From NCBI GenBank assembly GCA_035048495.1, contig CM068552.1, positions 22,446,154 to 22,510,153 on the forward strand: 64,000 nt of DNA. Direction: 5' to 3'. Of this stretch, positions 1-10,490 are shown piece after piece. The DNA comes from Euptelea pleiosperma (taxonomy: Eukaryota > Streptophyta > Magnoliopsida > Ranunculales > Eupteleaceae). The notes under the pieces are model-generated. The model had not been told where the DNA came from. It did not search any database and saw nothing but the letters and a program-made list of their open reading frames with translations. The translations under genes and the position numbers were made by a program. Each line of letters begins with the position of its first letter. Position 1 is the first letter of the stretch.

Positions 1-894
1 TTATAACTACAATACCAAGCTGCTCAAGTTTGCTGCACACAACAATTGGCCATCACGAGGAAAATGTCAGACCTATTGCATGTTGTCCTTTAAAGCCCCT
101 TTTGGATGATAGTTTGTTATTTATTGCTATTTCTGTTTTTGGTTGTCATGGAAATGTTGTGTCAGCGCAAGCTCAAAATGGATGGGCTGAAAAACCACGG
201 TGAAAGAAAACTTATCTTTATGCCACTTTGGTGGCAGCAATGGTTTGAGGTGGTTTTGGCCCTTGGGGATGTCTTAGATTTATCAGGTGCCACATTGCAC
301 CATTCGAGTACGCGGATTTCCAAAACGGTAGCTGGCACAAGTTAAAAATAGCGCAAAACGGATTTCCAAAACGGTAGCTGGCACAAGTTAAAAATAGCGC
401 AACTGATTTGTCAGAACGGCACATAGGTTTCTCCACAAAGTTATGAGCTGTTGGTGCAATCATGTAGAGGTTCAGTGTTGCACTCAGCAATGCATGCCAT
501 GCTTATTATCGCTTTGGTCGCCCCTGGGTTGCACCTAGGTGGGTCCAAGGTAGATCAAAGCAGCTGCCAAATAATGGTGAATTACTGCTCCGGAGTCCCA
601 ATGAAATCTGCACAGGGCATCTAGGTAATGTGCATTATGCCCGGAGGTGTAGGAAATCTGCAGACTGCAGATGTGCATTCCTGAATACTTCATCCAGTGT
701 GCACTGTAACTACTTTAAATAAACATGCTGGAAGCGTGCTTCACTTTGACCTAGTTACCTGCTTCCTGGTTTCAGCCTGAACAAAAATCTAATTCTGGAA
801 CATGTTCTATCTATAAGAGTTAAATATTAAAGGTTAAAATGTGAAGTAACAGTATGATTGGAGAAAAAATAAGGACTTTTTAGCTATTATTCGG
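1..894. other. No gene recognised; 46-bp tandem duplication inside
   Basis: No conserved protein is recognisable in either strand; the open frames are short and patternless. A 46-bp unit beginning CGGATTTCCAAAACGGTAGC occurs twice in direct tandem, at about 313-358 and 359-404, with the copies essentially identical. It is a recent local duplication. The rest is unique-looking A+T-rich DNA. Confidence 0.6.
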
Positions 895-1135
895 GAGATG
901 CATGTGCACAGTACATGTGACACCACCTTAAACGTAGCACACCCATCTCTAGATGGATGTACATACAAAAATTAGCATATTAATGATTTTTAAGGATTTG
1001 ATTGGAGTTGTTAATTGTAGATTTTGAGCATTATATGGGTATTCAGATTCAAAGTTTTGAGATCACTAAACCGGCTTATATAGGTCCACCTAGGGATGGG
1101 ACAAACATCCATGCAGTTAGTGGATGACAAACATC
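895..1135. mobile_element. Degraded family A MITE copy
   Basis: The left part recalls the family A inner arm (a line of the type 'atggatgtacataca...aaaatta'). The right part carries the family's right-arm landmarks: a stretch on ATCACTAA, then 'ggtccacctagggatgggacaaacatccat'-like order. The ends have decayed and no target duplication is visible. Assigned only by similarity to the clearer copies at 31211-31585 and 55964-56234. Confidence 0.35.
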
Positions 1136-1436
1136 CATCATCATCATTGATGATGGATGTGGGCGTGCTCCAACCCTAGTTTTGTCATTTTTTTTAGAAT
1201 AGAGGCATTTAATGAAGGTTTTTCCTTCGAAAGTAGAGAGGCTTTTAATTGTGGTGTGTCACGTGTGGCAACCCCGGTTGTTAGAGATAAATGTATTCCT
1301 TGGTTTTCTGCCTACTGTCCGTGTGTTTCTTTCAAAAAGTTATCCTTTTCGGCAATGTTCCACAACAAACAGAGGATTCACTTTGTTTTTTGTTTTTCCA
1401 ACTTTTTGGTTGAGAACCTCACTTTAAAATGTAGCC

Positions 1437-1552
1437 AAATAGTGGTGGTGGGTGGTGGTGGTATTGGCTGTGGTAGCCGTGATGAATGGTGGTAGAGGCA
1501 ACCAGAGGTGTTGATACCCCCAACAGTGGGTTGGGGCAGTGATGATGGTGGT
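1437..1552. repeat. GTG/GGT-rich simple repeat
   Basis: Irregular runs of GTG and GGT trinucleotides at about 1437-1475, continuing as GGTGGTAGAGG-like units to about 1552. The purine bias keeps several overlapping frames open, and these should not be read as genes. Confidence 0.55.
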
Positions 1553-1642
1553 AGAGGTTGCATAGAGAAAGAGGTTGGGATAAAGAGAGAAGGGATAGAA
1601 TATTCTGTTCATTTTTTCTTGAAAGGAATGGGTACCCGGACT

Positions 1643-2251
1643 CAAGGTTTAAAAGGAGTCGTTTTAACGCCATAACGGGTTTAGGGCGTTATTGTTTTTT
1701 TGCCGTTATAACGAAAACCATTAAAAACAGAAAAATGGGGTGTCAGGGAAAATAACTGAAAAATAACGGGAAATAACCGATCTAGAAATTTATTTTTTAT
1801 TGCATGCCTAAATAACAGGCGTTACATTCGTTATAACTGAAAATAATGGATTTATAAAGAATTCTTTTATTAGTTTGTTAACTGGTCGACATCATTTCCG
1901 AAATAATGTAAAATAACGGGATTTAACGGCTATAGAGGCGGTTATTTTAAAATAACGGTCAATATTTTTTAAAATATTTACTAATTTGGAGCAATTAGGT
2001 TCATAAAAATGTATTAACATATCTCTGCATTTAGGTTTATAAAAAGTTAATTTTACTGAAAGTTTTGATTTTTTAAATTATGAAAATAATAGAAAAAAAG
2101 GCCGTTAAAAATGACATTCGTTATGAAAATATAATACCGTATTTTTTTTTTTGTTATAACAACTGTCATTTAAAAAAAAGAAATTTATTTTATCCCAAAT
2201 AACGTAACGGGTGTTGGTATTACTGTTATAAGGGCCGTTTTTTAAACTATG
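1643..2251. mobile_element. hAT-type MITE family B, copy 1
   Basis: The left end is CAAGGTTTAAAA and the right end is a decayed complement of it (TTTAAACTATG). The inside is rich in AACGGCCGTT/CGTTATAACG palindromes, the hallmark of this family. The 8-bp flanks CCCGGACT and TTTGGACC agree at only 4 of 8 positions. Three of the differences could be C-to-T decay of an original duplication, so the boundaries are less sure than for the copies at 3389 and 9454. Confidence 0.5.
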
Positions 2252-2259
2252 TTTGGACC

Positions 2260-2965
2260 CCCCTGCTTGGTTCGCGGCATTAACTAGCAATGTAAATCAC
2301 CTATAGCTCTATAGATGTTCGCCGCATAAGTGATTTATTGCGAATGAATGCAATGGTTTATTTTATTAAAAATACATGTTAAGACATTATTCATCACCCA
2401 CTTGAAAATAAAAGCTAAAAGTCAGTTCCATGATATTCATTAATTTTTTAGTAGTGGCACATGGGTAATTTTATTTTCATATTATTTCTATTTTTTTAAT
2501 TTATTTTCATTTTTTGGTTTTCATATTATTTTTATTTTATTTAATTCTTATATTCTCTCACCATATAGATCACCCCTAGAAAAAAAAATCAGCCCATTCT
2601 GAAAATTCTAACCCCATCAAATGTGGGTTTCAAGTTAGCGATAAAAAATATACGGTCCATAATTCTTCAACTTGTAAACCAGGCTACGAATATCAGAATG
2701 ATTTGAATTTTTGTGAGGGTGATCTCCTCACCATAGAGACCATCCTCACCAAAAATCATCCCATTCCAAAACTTCTAATTTTTATATTGGCCCTGCCAAA
2801 TTTTTGGTCTGAAATTTTGTCCCTGATCTTGACCCTTCTCATTTTGTCCCCACCTTTTGTTTTTGCCCACTTGAAATCAAACCTTATCACAATTTCTGCA
2901 AATTGTGGTGCAGAAATGCTGGGGCCGATCCATCTCTCATGTATGTTCTTAAAAGGGGTACACAA
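2260..2965. other. A+T-rich stretch without recognisable gene
   Basis: Low-complexity T-rich DNA (2400-2600) followed by unique-looking sequence. I saw no coding pattern, terminal repeats or structured RNA. Confidence 0.5.
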
Positions 2966-3316
2966 GAGTAGAACTTTGTTGACGGACCACTTCATGAGCC
3001 ACGTGGTACACTCTTAGAGACCACTGACTGTATGGATGTTTGGCCCCATCCCTAGGTGGACGTACTACCAAAAATCAACCATTAGCTCTTTGGACCTTTG
3101 TACCCCCCAAATAACCTCACATATGCTCAAATTCTACAGTTAAAAATCAACCCATGAAAATGATCCCAATGGAACCCTTAGAAATCACTAATCAAGCTGA
3201 TTTTTGGTACGTAGGTTTACCTAGAGATGGGTCAAACATCCATAGGGTCAATGGTCTTTAAGAGTGTGCCATGTGGCTCATACTGTGGTCTAGACGTCCG
3301 TCAAAAAAATCTACTC
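2966..3316. mobile_element. Mutator-type MITE family A, copy
   Basis: It starts GAGTAGAACTTTG and ends on the complement ...ATCTACTC, matching the family terminus GAGTAAAACTT. Both arms carry the family landmarks in mirror order: a GAGCCACGTGG/CCATGTGGCTC block, the 'tgactgtatggatgttt' block and the ACTAATCAAGCTGATTTTTGG block. There is no coding capacity. The flanks do not show a clean 9-bp duplication here. Superfamily is inferred from the related element at 42155-42313. Confidence 0.6.
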
Positions 3317-3388
3317 TACAGACAAGTTATATAATTTCCACCCGTAGTAGGTAGACGGAATAGTTGACTTCTAATAATTACTCAAAAG

Positions 3389-3769
3389 CATAGTTTTAAA
3401 AACGGCCGTTTAAACGGTAACGCCCCAAGCCCGTTTCTGTTAAAACCGTTTTATCGGTTTTGAAAAAAACGGCTGTTTTTTTGTTTTAACGACTGTTAAA
3501 ATCGTTTAAACAGCCGTTTAATTTCGAAAAATATTGTGAAAAAAACAGCCATTAAAACCGTTTAATTCCGTTAAATTCCATTTTTTTTTTTAAATTTTCA
3601 AATTTCAAAATTTGAATTTCAGCACCACTTTTTCTGTTAAAATTGTTAAAACCATTAAAATCCGTTTAATTCTCATTTTTTTCCATTTTTGCCCCTGACC
3701 ATTTCAATCCATTTTAACGGTAACGCCCCCAGTCCGTTTAACCGTGAAAACGGCCTCCTTTAAACCTTG
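3389..3769. mobile_element. hAT-type MITE family B, copy 2
   Basis: This 381-bp element starts CATAGTTTTAAAAACGGCCG and ends in the approximate complement CGGCCTCCTTTAAACCTTG. It is flanked by a perfect 8-bp direct repeat, CTCAAAAG (3381-3388 and 3770-3777). An 8-bp duplication is diagnostic of hAT transposases. The inside is built from AACGGCCGTT-type palindromes and has no coding capacity, so it must be mobilised in trans. Confidence 0.7.
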
Positions 3770-3814
3770 CTCAAAAGTATAGTTGATAGAGACGGAAACG
3801 TGGTAAACGAAATA

Positions 3815-4518
3815 AGATAAAACTTTGATGACCGGGCCCAGTCATCGAAGGAGATGACAGGGCAGCATATCTCGGCACGTGGAACTGTATCGTCACACAT
3901 GTACCCAGGTGAGTACTCGAGTGCTTTTTGCCAAAACAATCACCTGTGTACGTGGGTGGTGAGGCCGAGGTGGTCGGTCAGTACAAAATCCACGTGCCAG
4001 ATCTGCTGCCCTGTCATCTCCTTCCATGACAGTAGGGCTGGCAATGGATCGGGTTCGAGTCGGATTGGTACTGATTTGGTACCGATCCGATAAGAAATTT
4101 ATGTGATCCCGACCCGATCCGGACCCGATCGGATCAATAAAATTCAGTTCTGGACCCGAGTCCGATCCGATCCGATCCCATATGTATATAATATATATAC
4201 ATGTTTAATTTTATTAGGCATATATTTAAATATCTTTATGTAATTTTTTTTTTTTTTTGTAATCTGATATCTTTATGTAATTAAATATATTTTTATATAA
4301 TATATTTTATATAATATAGATATCGGGTTTATATCGGATTGGAACAAGGTCGATCCGGTACCGATCCGATAAGAGACTGGATTGACAATCCGTGATTCGG
4401 TACCGATCCAATAGTGAAAATAAAAGTTTCGAACCCAGTTTTTTTGGATCGGATCTCGGATTTGATCCGATCCATTGCCAGCCCTAGATGACAGGGCCCT
4501 GTCATCGAAGTTTTACTC
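3815..4518. mobile_element. Mutator-type foldback MITE interrupted by a hAT MITE
   Basis: The outer arms are 3815-3895 (AGATAAAACTTTGATGACCG onward) and, reversed, about 3988-4032 plus 4487-4518, which ends ...CGAAGTTTTACTC. The terminus matches the GAGTAAAACTT motif of family A. Flanks AACGAAATA (3806-3814) and AATGAGATA (4519-4527) agree at 7 of 9 bases, as expected for an aged Mutator-type 9-bp duplication. Without the inserted hAT MITE the element would be about 240 bp. No coding capacity. Confidence 0.65.
4033..4486. mobile_element. hAT MITE nested in the right arm of the outer MITE
   Basis: Terminal inverted repeats start TAGGGCTGGCAATGGATCGG and end in its complement (...CCATTGCCAGCCCTA). 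The 8-bp flanks are CATGACAG (4025-4032) and GATGACAG (4487-4494), 7 of 8 matching. Removing the element and one flank restores a sequence that pairs with the outer element's left arm, which independently confirms the insertion. The inside is GATCC/CGGATC-rich at both ends and A+T-rich in the middle. Confidence 0.8.
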
Positions 4519-4527
4519 AATGAGATA

Positions 4528-5222
4528 TAAGCAAGAAACGACCCTTGAGAATTTTTATCAGCTGCGGGGACGAGAAACCTATGAGAAACGTCAAGAGGAC
4601 GAGAAAGAAACCTCAAGGGATCTGCTAAAAGAAAACACACTAAACCGTAAATTCTTTAAGGAAATGCGTTCCCAACCATTTCATCTAGCATTTCTAGTGT
4701 TTCCTCAAAAATTTCGGACACCTCCTTCATGCGTTTTCCAACCTTTAGAAAACCCTGTCGCACCAAACACGTCAGGCAACCAAAAAACCTTTCCTCATCA
4801 CCAAGGATGAATGGATTGGTGGGCTCCGATCCCAATCAATATCGGTCGCATCCAGAACAGGATCGGCCCATCTTGCCCAAGACAAAGTCAGACTCCTTTG
4901 TAAAACAATGATCTCGAGGTGAGATAGAACCTGGTTTGGATCGGATCGGTAAGCTTTTGATCCCGATACGGACCGCTCGATCCATACCGGGATTGGCCAA
5001 GACTTTGAACTATGTTCCTCACCCATTTGGTTGAGGGGAGGTCAAGGGTAACCGGAGAATTAGTTTTGGTTTAAGCTATTTTTGTAGATGTAATATATAG
5101 GGGATAAAATCGGGATTGCCGTCCGATCTCCGATTCTCCTTCCACAAGCAATAATCACACATCAAGCAAATAATAGACATAATTAAATTAAAGCTTAAAT
5201 CAAAGAACACAACACTTACATG
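4528..5222. other. No gene recognised
   Basis: Short open frames on both strands show no conserved motif and no splice-supported extension. Several GATCGG/CCGATC motifs resemble the nested hAT MITE nearby, but no second pair of ends was found. Confidence 0.4.
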
Positions 5223-5540
5223 CACTACAAGAAATGTAGGTTTTAGTGGCAACATTTTTAGCCGCAGTTCATATTTTGCCACTAAAAACTTACCTCTAGT
5301 AGCGAAAATATTATGTCGCCACTAAAGGTGTTACCGTAGCAATATTTAGTGACAACTCAAATGTCGCAGCAAAAAGTCGCTACTAAATTCATGGCAAAAA
5401 GTTAAAGTTTTAGTGTCAACTTTACGTTTCGTCGCTAATGGTTAGTTTTAGCAACATTTTTTTTGTTGCGGCTAAATGCAAAACTTTTTGTGGCTACTGT
5501 TTTCGCCACTAATGCTTTTTCCCTCCTATTTTTTTTTTTT
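5223..5540. mobile_element. CACTA (En/Spm) transposon terminus, fragment
   Basis: It begins with CACTACAAGAAA, the canonical CACTA-superfamily terminal inverted repeat. About 300 bp of subterminal repeats follow in both orientations, with variants of TTTAGTGGCAACATTT, GTCGCCACTAAA and TCGCTACTAAA. Such short inverted subterminal repeats are where the transposase of this superfamily binds. The partner terminus was not found in the window, so this is one end only or a truncated copy. Confidence 0.7.
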
Positions 5541-5629
5541 TTCTTTCTGTGAAAAAATATGTAACAAAGTATGCCTGAAACTTTTTGGCGTGTAGAAGCA
5601 TAATTTTGCTATTCAATGCTGCAATTTGG

Positions 5630-5860
5630 GCACACTGACCGTGTAGATGTTCCGCCCACCCTTTCATTGATGTAAACACCAAAAAACACCTTGATTGGTA
5701 ATCTCTAGCCATTAGATTTTGTACTTTTAAGGTGTGATTCTAGCCGTTGGATTCAGCCATTATTCTTGGGTACTCAAACCAACGTCTAAAAATCCTCAAA
5801 CATTATTCTTTTTGGTACATATGTCTACCAAGGGGTGTGCTATATATCCATGTGGTCGCG
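5630..5860. mobile_element. Diverged family A-like MITE fragment
   Basis: Shares with family A the order 'cactgaccgt.tagatgtt', a middle on 'attctagccgttggatt' and a right side on 'ccaaggggtgtgct.tatatccatgtgg'. Ends and duplication are not definable. Confidence 0.25.
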
Positions 5861-5940
5861 AGGTGGGCCTAGATGGTAGTGATGAGTAATAAAAATCATG
5901 CCTCGGCACGCCAGAAAAGAGTAAATTAAGATGACCCCCC

Positions 5941-6246
5941 ATAATACGAGCTACATGGCACATACCCATTGAGACTCTGACCATATGGATGTTTGACCAA
6001 TCTCTATATGGGCCTATGTGGCAAAAATCAGCATGATCAATGATTTAAAACCATTGGATCCTTGTACCAAAATAATGCTCAAATTCCTACGATTAAAATC
6101 AACCCGTGAAAATGACTTAAATCCAACGCTTAGAAACCACTAATCAGGGTGATTTTTTGATTTATAGGTCTACCTTGGGGATTGGGCAAACATCCATATG
6201 GTCAGCGTCCTCAAACCATATGCCATGTGGTTCTTATTGGCAACAG
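5941..6246. mobile_element. Mutator-type MITE family A, copy
   Basis: Both inner arms are present in mirror order: GAGCTACATGGCACAT ... CTGACCATATGGATGTTTGA on the left, and CAAACATCCATATGGTCAGC ... GCCATGTGGTTCTTATTGG on the right. The middle has the family's ACGATTAAAATCAACCCGTG segment. The outermost GAGTAAAACTT ends have eroded. No coding capacity. Confidence 0.5.
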
Positions 6247-6359
6247 TGACTAAGTTCATACGGAAGGTATCATACGATGGACTAAGTTCACTGTTTTTGC
6301 GCCTTCCAAATACGGTGGACTAAGTCCACCGTTTTATGAGGGACAAAATCGTCTTTTTA

Positions 6360-6500
6360 TGGGCAAGAATGCTCAAATTCCCACGATTAAAATCAACTCA
6401 TCAAAATGACTCCAATCCAACGTTGATAAAGATCTTGATTAGGCTGATTTTTGGTTTGTAGGCCCATTTAGGGATTGGCCAATCATCCATACGGGTTGTT
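6360..6500. mobile_element. Half copy of family A MITE
   Basis: Only the middle and right arm are present: CACGATTAAAATCAACTCAT, then AGGCTGATTTTTGGTTTGTA, then GGCCAATCATCCATACGGGT. The left arm is replaced by unrelated DNA carrying two copies of an 'actaagttcac.gttttt' segment (about 6250-6340). Confidence 0.4.
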
Positions 6501-7296
6501 CTTTGATTAAGACTTATGTATCAAAATTTTGATGCATAAGTCCCTTAAATTGCACCGGTCTCTTACCTGGCGACTACGTCTATGGGTACCTGGCAATGGT
6601 CGATCTTCACTATTAGTGGTAAATGTATAGATTATACAAAATGGATGCAACTGCAGACTGCATCTTCTTCTCTCTTTAGGGTTCTTCCATCCCAAAAACC
6701 CATGCCCCCCTTCTCTCTAAAAATTCTTATATATATATATCCTCTCCACTCTGCCATGTGTCAACCCAAGAGGGTCTCTAGGGGTTGGGTAGTGATCTAA
6801 TACTTCGAGGTGTGTCAGTCTTGATATATACAAATTTACCATTTTTATGTATCTACAATGCCCCTTCTTGGAGGTGGAGCTCGATCCAAAGCGATAGTCT
6901 GCCTCCGAGAAAATAAGTCAATATTCGAAAGATTCACAGATCTCCTTTGTCTTTGCATGTGCTTTTGCATACCCGTGAATAATATTTCGAAAACCAAGAA
7001 TTAAATCATAATCGAAAATGATACTAGCCATATCCGAGAACGATAGCCAATAATAATACCATACTTGATGCCTTAGAATAATACCGAGAATAATGCCAGA
7101 TTCAAAAATGATATCCGAGAATAATACTGCAAAAGCTCAATTTCTGATAACAATGCCATGTCTGAGAGAGATAACCAAGAATAATACTGGTCGAGAACAA
7201 TAATCGAGAATAATACTGGCCGAGAATAATAGATGTTCTTTTTTGGATGGCCGAAGCTAGTCCTGTACATTTTGATCTAGTTAACTGATCCCGTTC
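6501..7296. other. No gene; LTR-like noncoding DNA
   Basis: Contains a run of degenerate repeats built on GAGAATAATACTGG/CGAGAACAATA (about 7020-7230). No reading frame is recognisable. Together with the adjacent minisatellite this resembles the inner part of a decayed LTR, but no ends could be set. Confidence 0.35.
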
Positions 7297-7450
7297 AGGT
7301 TTGGATGACCGAAGCCGTTCTCGTTCATTTTTGGATGGCCAAAGCCGATCATGCTTATATTGGGGTGGCCGAAGCCGATCCCGCTCATGTTTGGATGGCC
7401 GAAGCTGATCCCGTTCATATTGGGATGGCCGAAGTCGATCAAATTCATTT
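7297..7450. repeat. 30-bp minisatellite
   Basis: About five imperfect copies of a 30-bp unit centred on TTTGGATGGCCGAAGCCGAT, followed by CCCGTTCATA-type ends. Because 30 is divisible by three, every frame stays open and gives repetitive pseudo-peptides. These are a by-product of the repeat and not genes. Confidence 0.75.
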
Positions 7451-9453
7451 GCATACCTATGTCGGTTGGCTGAGCCCAATCTCCAATAGAGCTCCATAAG
7501 TTCATTCATTCGTTACAAGCACTTAATTTCAGGGGACCAGCTCAGTCGAGATCGAAATCAATTGAGAAACTTCCATCGCCTGGAAATCGTGCCGAGGTCT
7601 AGGCCGTCATTTCTCTATCTATTCTCTTAATCTACTTTTTCATATAAAATGCTAGAAACATAATACAAAATTAGTTTTTAATCAAAGTCTCCTAGTCTCA
7701 AGGGAGCTTAGGCTTCACTATTTTTTTTGTCGCTTTTTTTCAAACAAACCCCCAAATTGGAGGGTTGGGTTTGGCTCAACTCTACCAAGCCTCCAAGTCT
7801 GATGGTCGGGTCTACAAAATTATTTTCTCATTGAATCATGCTTGGGTGTCCTAATACATGACCCACCCGAATGGTCTCAATATAGATTGATCTGGTAGTA
7901 CTAGTTTAGTGATTAAACTAAAATATTTCATTTAATATGAGCATTAAAAAAATTGCATCACAACTCTAAACGACATTATGCAAATCTATGCTTAATGTTA
8001 ATTCATTTTTAAATATTCATCCACAAACATAAATTGTGATCAATTCATATAACTTTTATACTTCACTTCTTTTCTTTGTAAAATCTTTTTTCACAATCTT
8101 TAAAATTATGTGCATGTCCTGAGGTCAATGTTCATGTCAAATATAGGCTTGCAAATACTATGTTGGGTCAGAATTCCTCTTTTGGATCAACTATATTTGG
8201 GTGGGCTGATGTCATGGCCCACCAAGTTAGTCTCATAATCAGTCTAGGCCCCAAGGCCTCGTGAAATTAATTAGGCCAATCGCAACCCCAAATCTAATAG
8301 TCGAGTCCATGAGTCAATATTACATCAGATCCAATTATTTCTTGGATTAGCCTACCCTTGACTAGGTCAGTTCTATGGCCCACCAAACTTATCTTTCTCA
8401 TGGGACAGTTTGAGCCCTTAACTTTAGTTGGGCCAAATAGGGCCTAAGTCTGATTGAGTGTTCTCAGGCCCTCAAATCTGGTCTCATACAGGTTGGTCTA
8501 TGACTCAAAATTTTAGTCGGGCTAGTGTGTATCATACTTTAATGCAATTTAGGCAATTCAAGATCTCAGGGATTGGGTCTCAAAGTTGAACCCGAGATCA
8601 ATTTCCATGTCGGGTCCAGATATTTCAGTTCAATCATGTTCGAGTGGGCCGATTCTATGGCCCACCAAGTATGCCCTACATATGATCTCTACACTACCCA
8701 CCAAAAATGGCCTACATACTGGCTGATTTCCTATATAATTTTCACAGCACCTGAAATAATACATAACAATGCATACTACCACTATAAATACATATTTCAC
8801 AGTCCAGCATTTATTTTAAATAAATCATACAACCACAAAATTAACTTTACCTATGGGCTGGTTCGAGGTCCATGCTCATGATGATCTTCTTAGATCCAAA
8901 CTCTTTGGGCTTAGTCATGTTCGGGTGGGCCGATTATATGGTCTACTTCATCAATTTTACATATGGGCTCATCTATATTCAGAACTTATTCTCTCACACA
9001 AATTTTCTTTTTCTTTATTTATTTTTTCTCTTGTGCTAATGTGCAGGTGTCATGCATACTACGTGTATCACCATAACAGCCCCCATGCTGTCATTTGTGG
9101 GCCATATTATCTAATCACATGAAACACTTTGGTACAAACAAATCATGGTGATGTTGCTCAAGTTTCTAGCGATCATCTCCTCACATTTCCATAAGGCGCT
9201 TGGCTTCCCGTAGTGCGGCACAACACCGACCTCCATCATTCTTCAACATCCAGCCACCTTTCAATCCTTCTTCCTTCCCTACCATCTAGACTTCAGCGCA
9301 CCAACAACTCATGTGCAGCAGCCCCTCTCCATCACCATACACCTGAAGTCATCACCGTTTGATCAACCATCTAACTGACTCCATCTTATTCCACCACCTA
9401 TTAGCTGGTCCGCCATGTGTCCAGCCCATATGACTTCCTTTATCAACTCCGTG
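7451..9453. other. No gene; four dispersed copies of a TGGCCCACCAA motif
   Basis: A degenerate segment of the form GTGGGCYGAT..TATGGCCCACCAA appears near 8200, 8365, 8645 and (partly) 8925, always after a short 'ttcgggtgggcc'-like lead. The spacing is roughly 150-300 bp. This looks like an old tandem array or a decayed LTR. No conserved protein was found. Confidence 0.35.
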
Positions 9454-9820
9454 CAAGGTTTAAAAAATGGCCGTTATTTTCGTTATAACGACCATTATAA
9501 CGGACTCGGACCTCCCCCATTACGTTACGTACGGTTAAAACGCCCAGAAAATAATGACCATCATAACGAAAATAATGACCGTTATTTTCTGGAAAAAATT
9601 ATGAAAAACCGGACTTTTTTTTTTTTTTTTTTCATTTTTTCAGTTATTTTACGTTTTTGAAATTCAAATTTCAAAATTCAAAAATTGAATTTCAGCGCCA
9701 TTTTTTCCGTTATTTCCATTTTTGCCCCTGAGTATTTTTTTGTTACAACGACCGTTAAAATGGAAAAAACGGTAACGCCCCCAGTCCGTTATACCGTTAT
9801 AACGACCCCCTTTAAACTTG
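9454..9820. mobile_element. hAT-type MITE family B, copy 3
   Basis: This 367-bp element runs from CAAGGTTTAAAAAATGGCCG to CGACCCCCTTTAAACTTG. The 8-bp flanks ACTCCGTG (9446-9453) and ACTCTGTG (9821-9828) match at 7 of 8 bases. The interior has the family's GGCCGTTATTTTCGTTATAACG-type palindromes. No coding capacity. Confidence 0.7.
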
Positions 9821-9844
9821 ACTCTGTGTAAGTAAAACCAGTTG

Positions 9845-10290
9845 GGACACAACACTTCTCTTTCATCTCATGGAACAAAGCTAAAGCTTTTTCAATCGTA
9901 CCCGACTTGAAATATATACCCATTTAAATCCATTCTCCTTCATTTCATCAAACAATTGAATGGCAGAATCCTCACGGCCTAGTTTGCCAAATGCAGATAT
10001 AAGCATGCTATAGCTCAGCGTGTCAAGCAAACAATTACCCTCATTACACATCTCATTGTAGAGCTCGTGGACCATGTCGTGATGACCCTTCTGCATCAGC
10101 ATCAGATCAAGACCGCAAGTGCGGCTTACTTACCAACAACGAATGGAAGCACCACCAGCCACCTTTCCTAATCTCAAAAATAGCAAGCTTTAGCAACTCC
10201 TTTTGATCGTCTTCGTGGCTGCCTCAATTGACCAACCTTCTTCATGTTGACGTTGCGAACCATTTCATTAGCAACCCCATCTCAAAAACC
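9845..10290 (-). pseudogene. Pentatricopeptide-repeat (PPR) gene fragment
   Basis: On the minus strand 9929-10102 reads LMQKGHHDMVHELYNEMCNE, followed by a typical second repeat ending GREDSAIQLFDEMKENGF. These are helices of two PPR motifs, the 35-residue RNA-binding repeats of plant organelle RNA-processing proteins. The text resembles my memory of Arabidopsis At3g16010. Only about two of the many repeats expected are present; the frame then runs into unrelated residues and a stop, and the upstream side is not coherent. It is best read as a gene piece captured or left by a transposon, not a working gene. Confidence 0.65.
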
Positions 10291-10490
10291 AGGCCCGAAG
10301 ACCCAAACCCAACACAAATACCCTTATACTTAGAGTAGAGAAAATCTCCTGGAACGAAACAGGGGGGGAGAACCACTCAAATAAAAAAATCCCCAGTTGC
10401 GGATCAATATCTCATTCAGATTCAACAACCCAAATTGAAGTTTTGTCGACCGTTTCCCAATATATTTATTTCTTTATTGGATAAGACTTA

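Noticed and set aside
218..490. Open frame of 90 residues on the minus strand
   Set aside because: Runs through the 46-bp tandem duplication, giving a repeated peptide; no conserved domain, start context or splice support.
7102..7509. 135-residue frame with repeats of the type RPSKHERDRL
   Set aside because: It is the translation of the 30-bp minisatellite; parallel repetitive frames exist on both strands.
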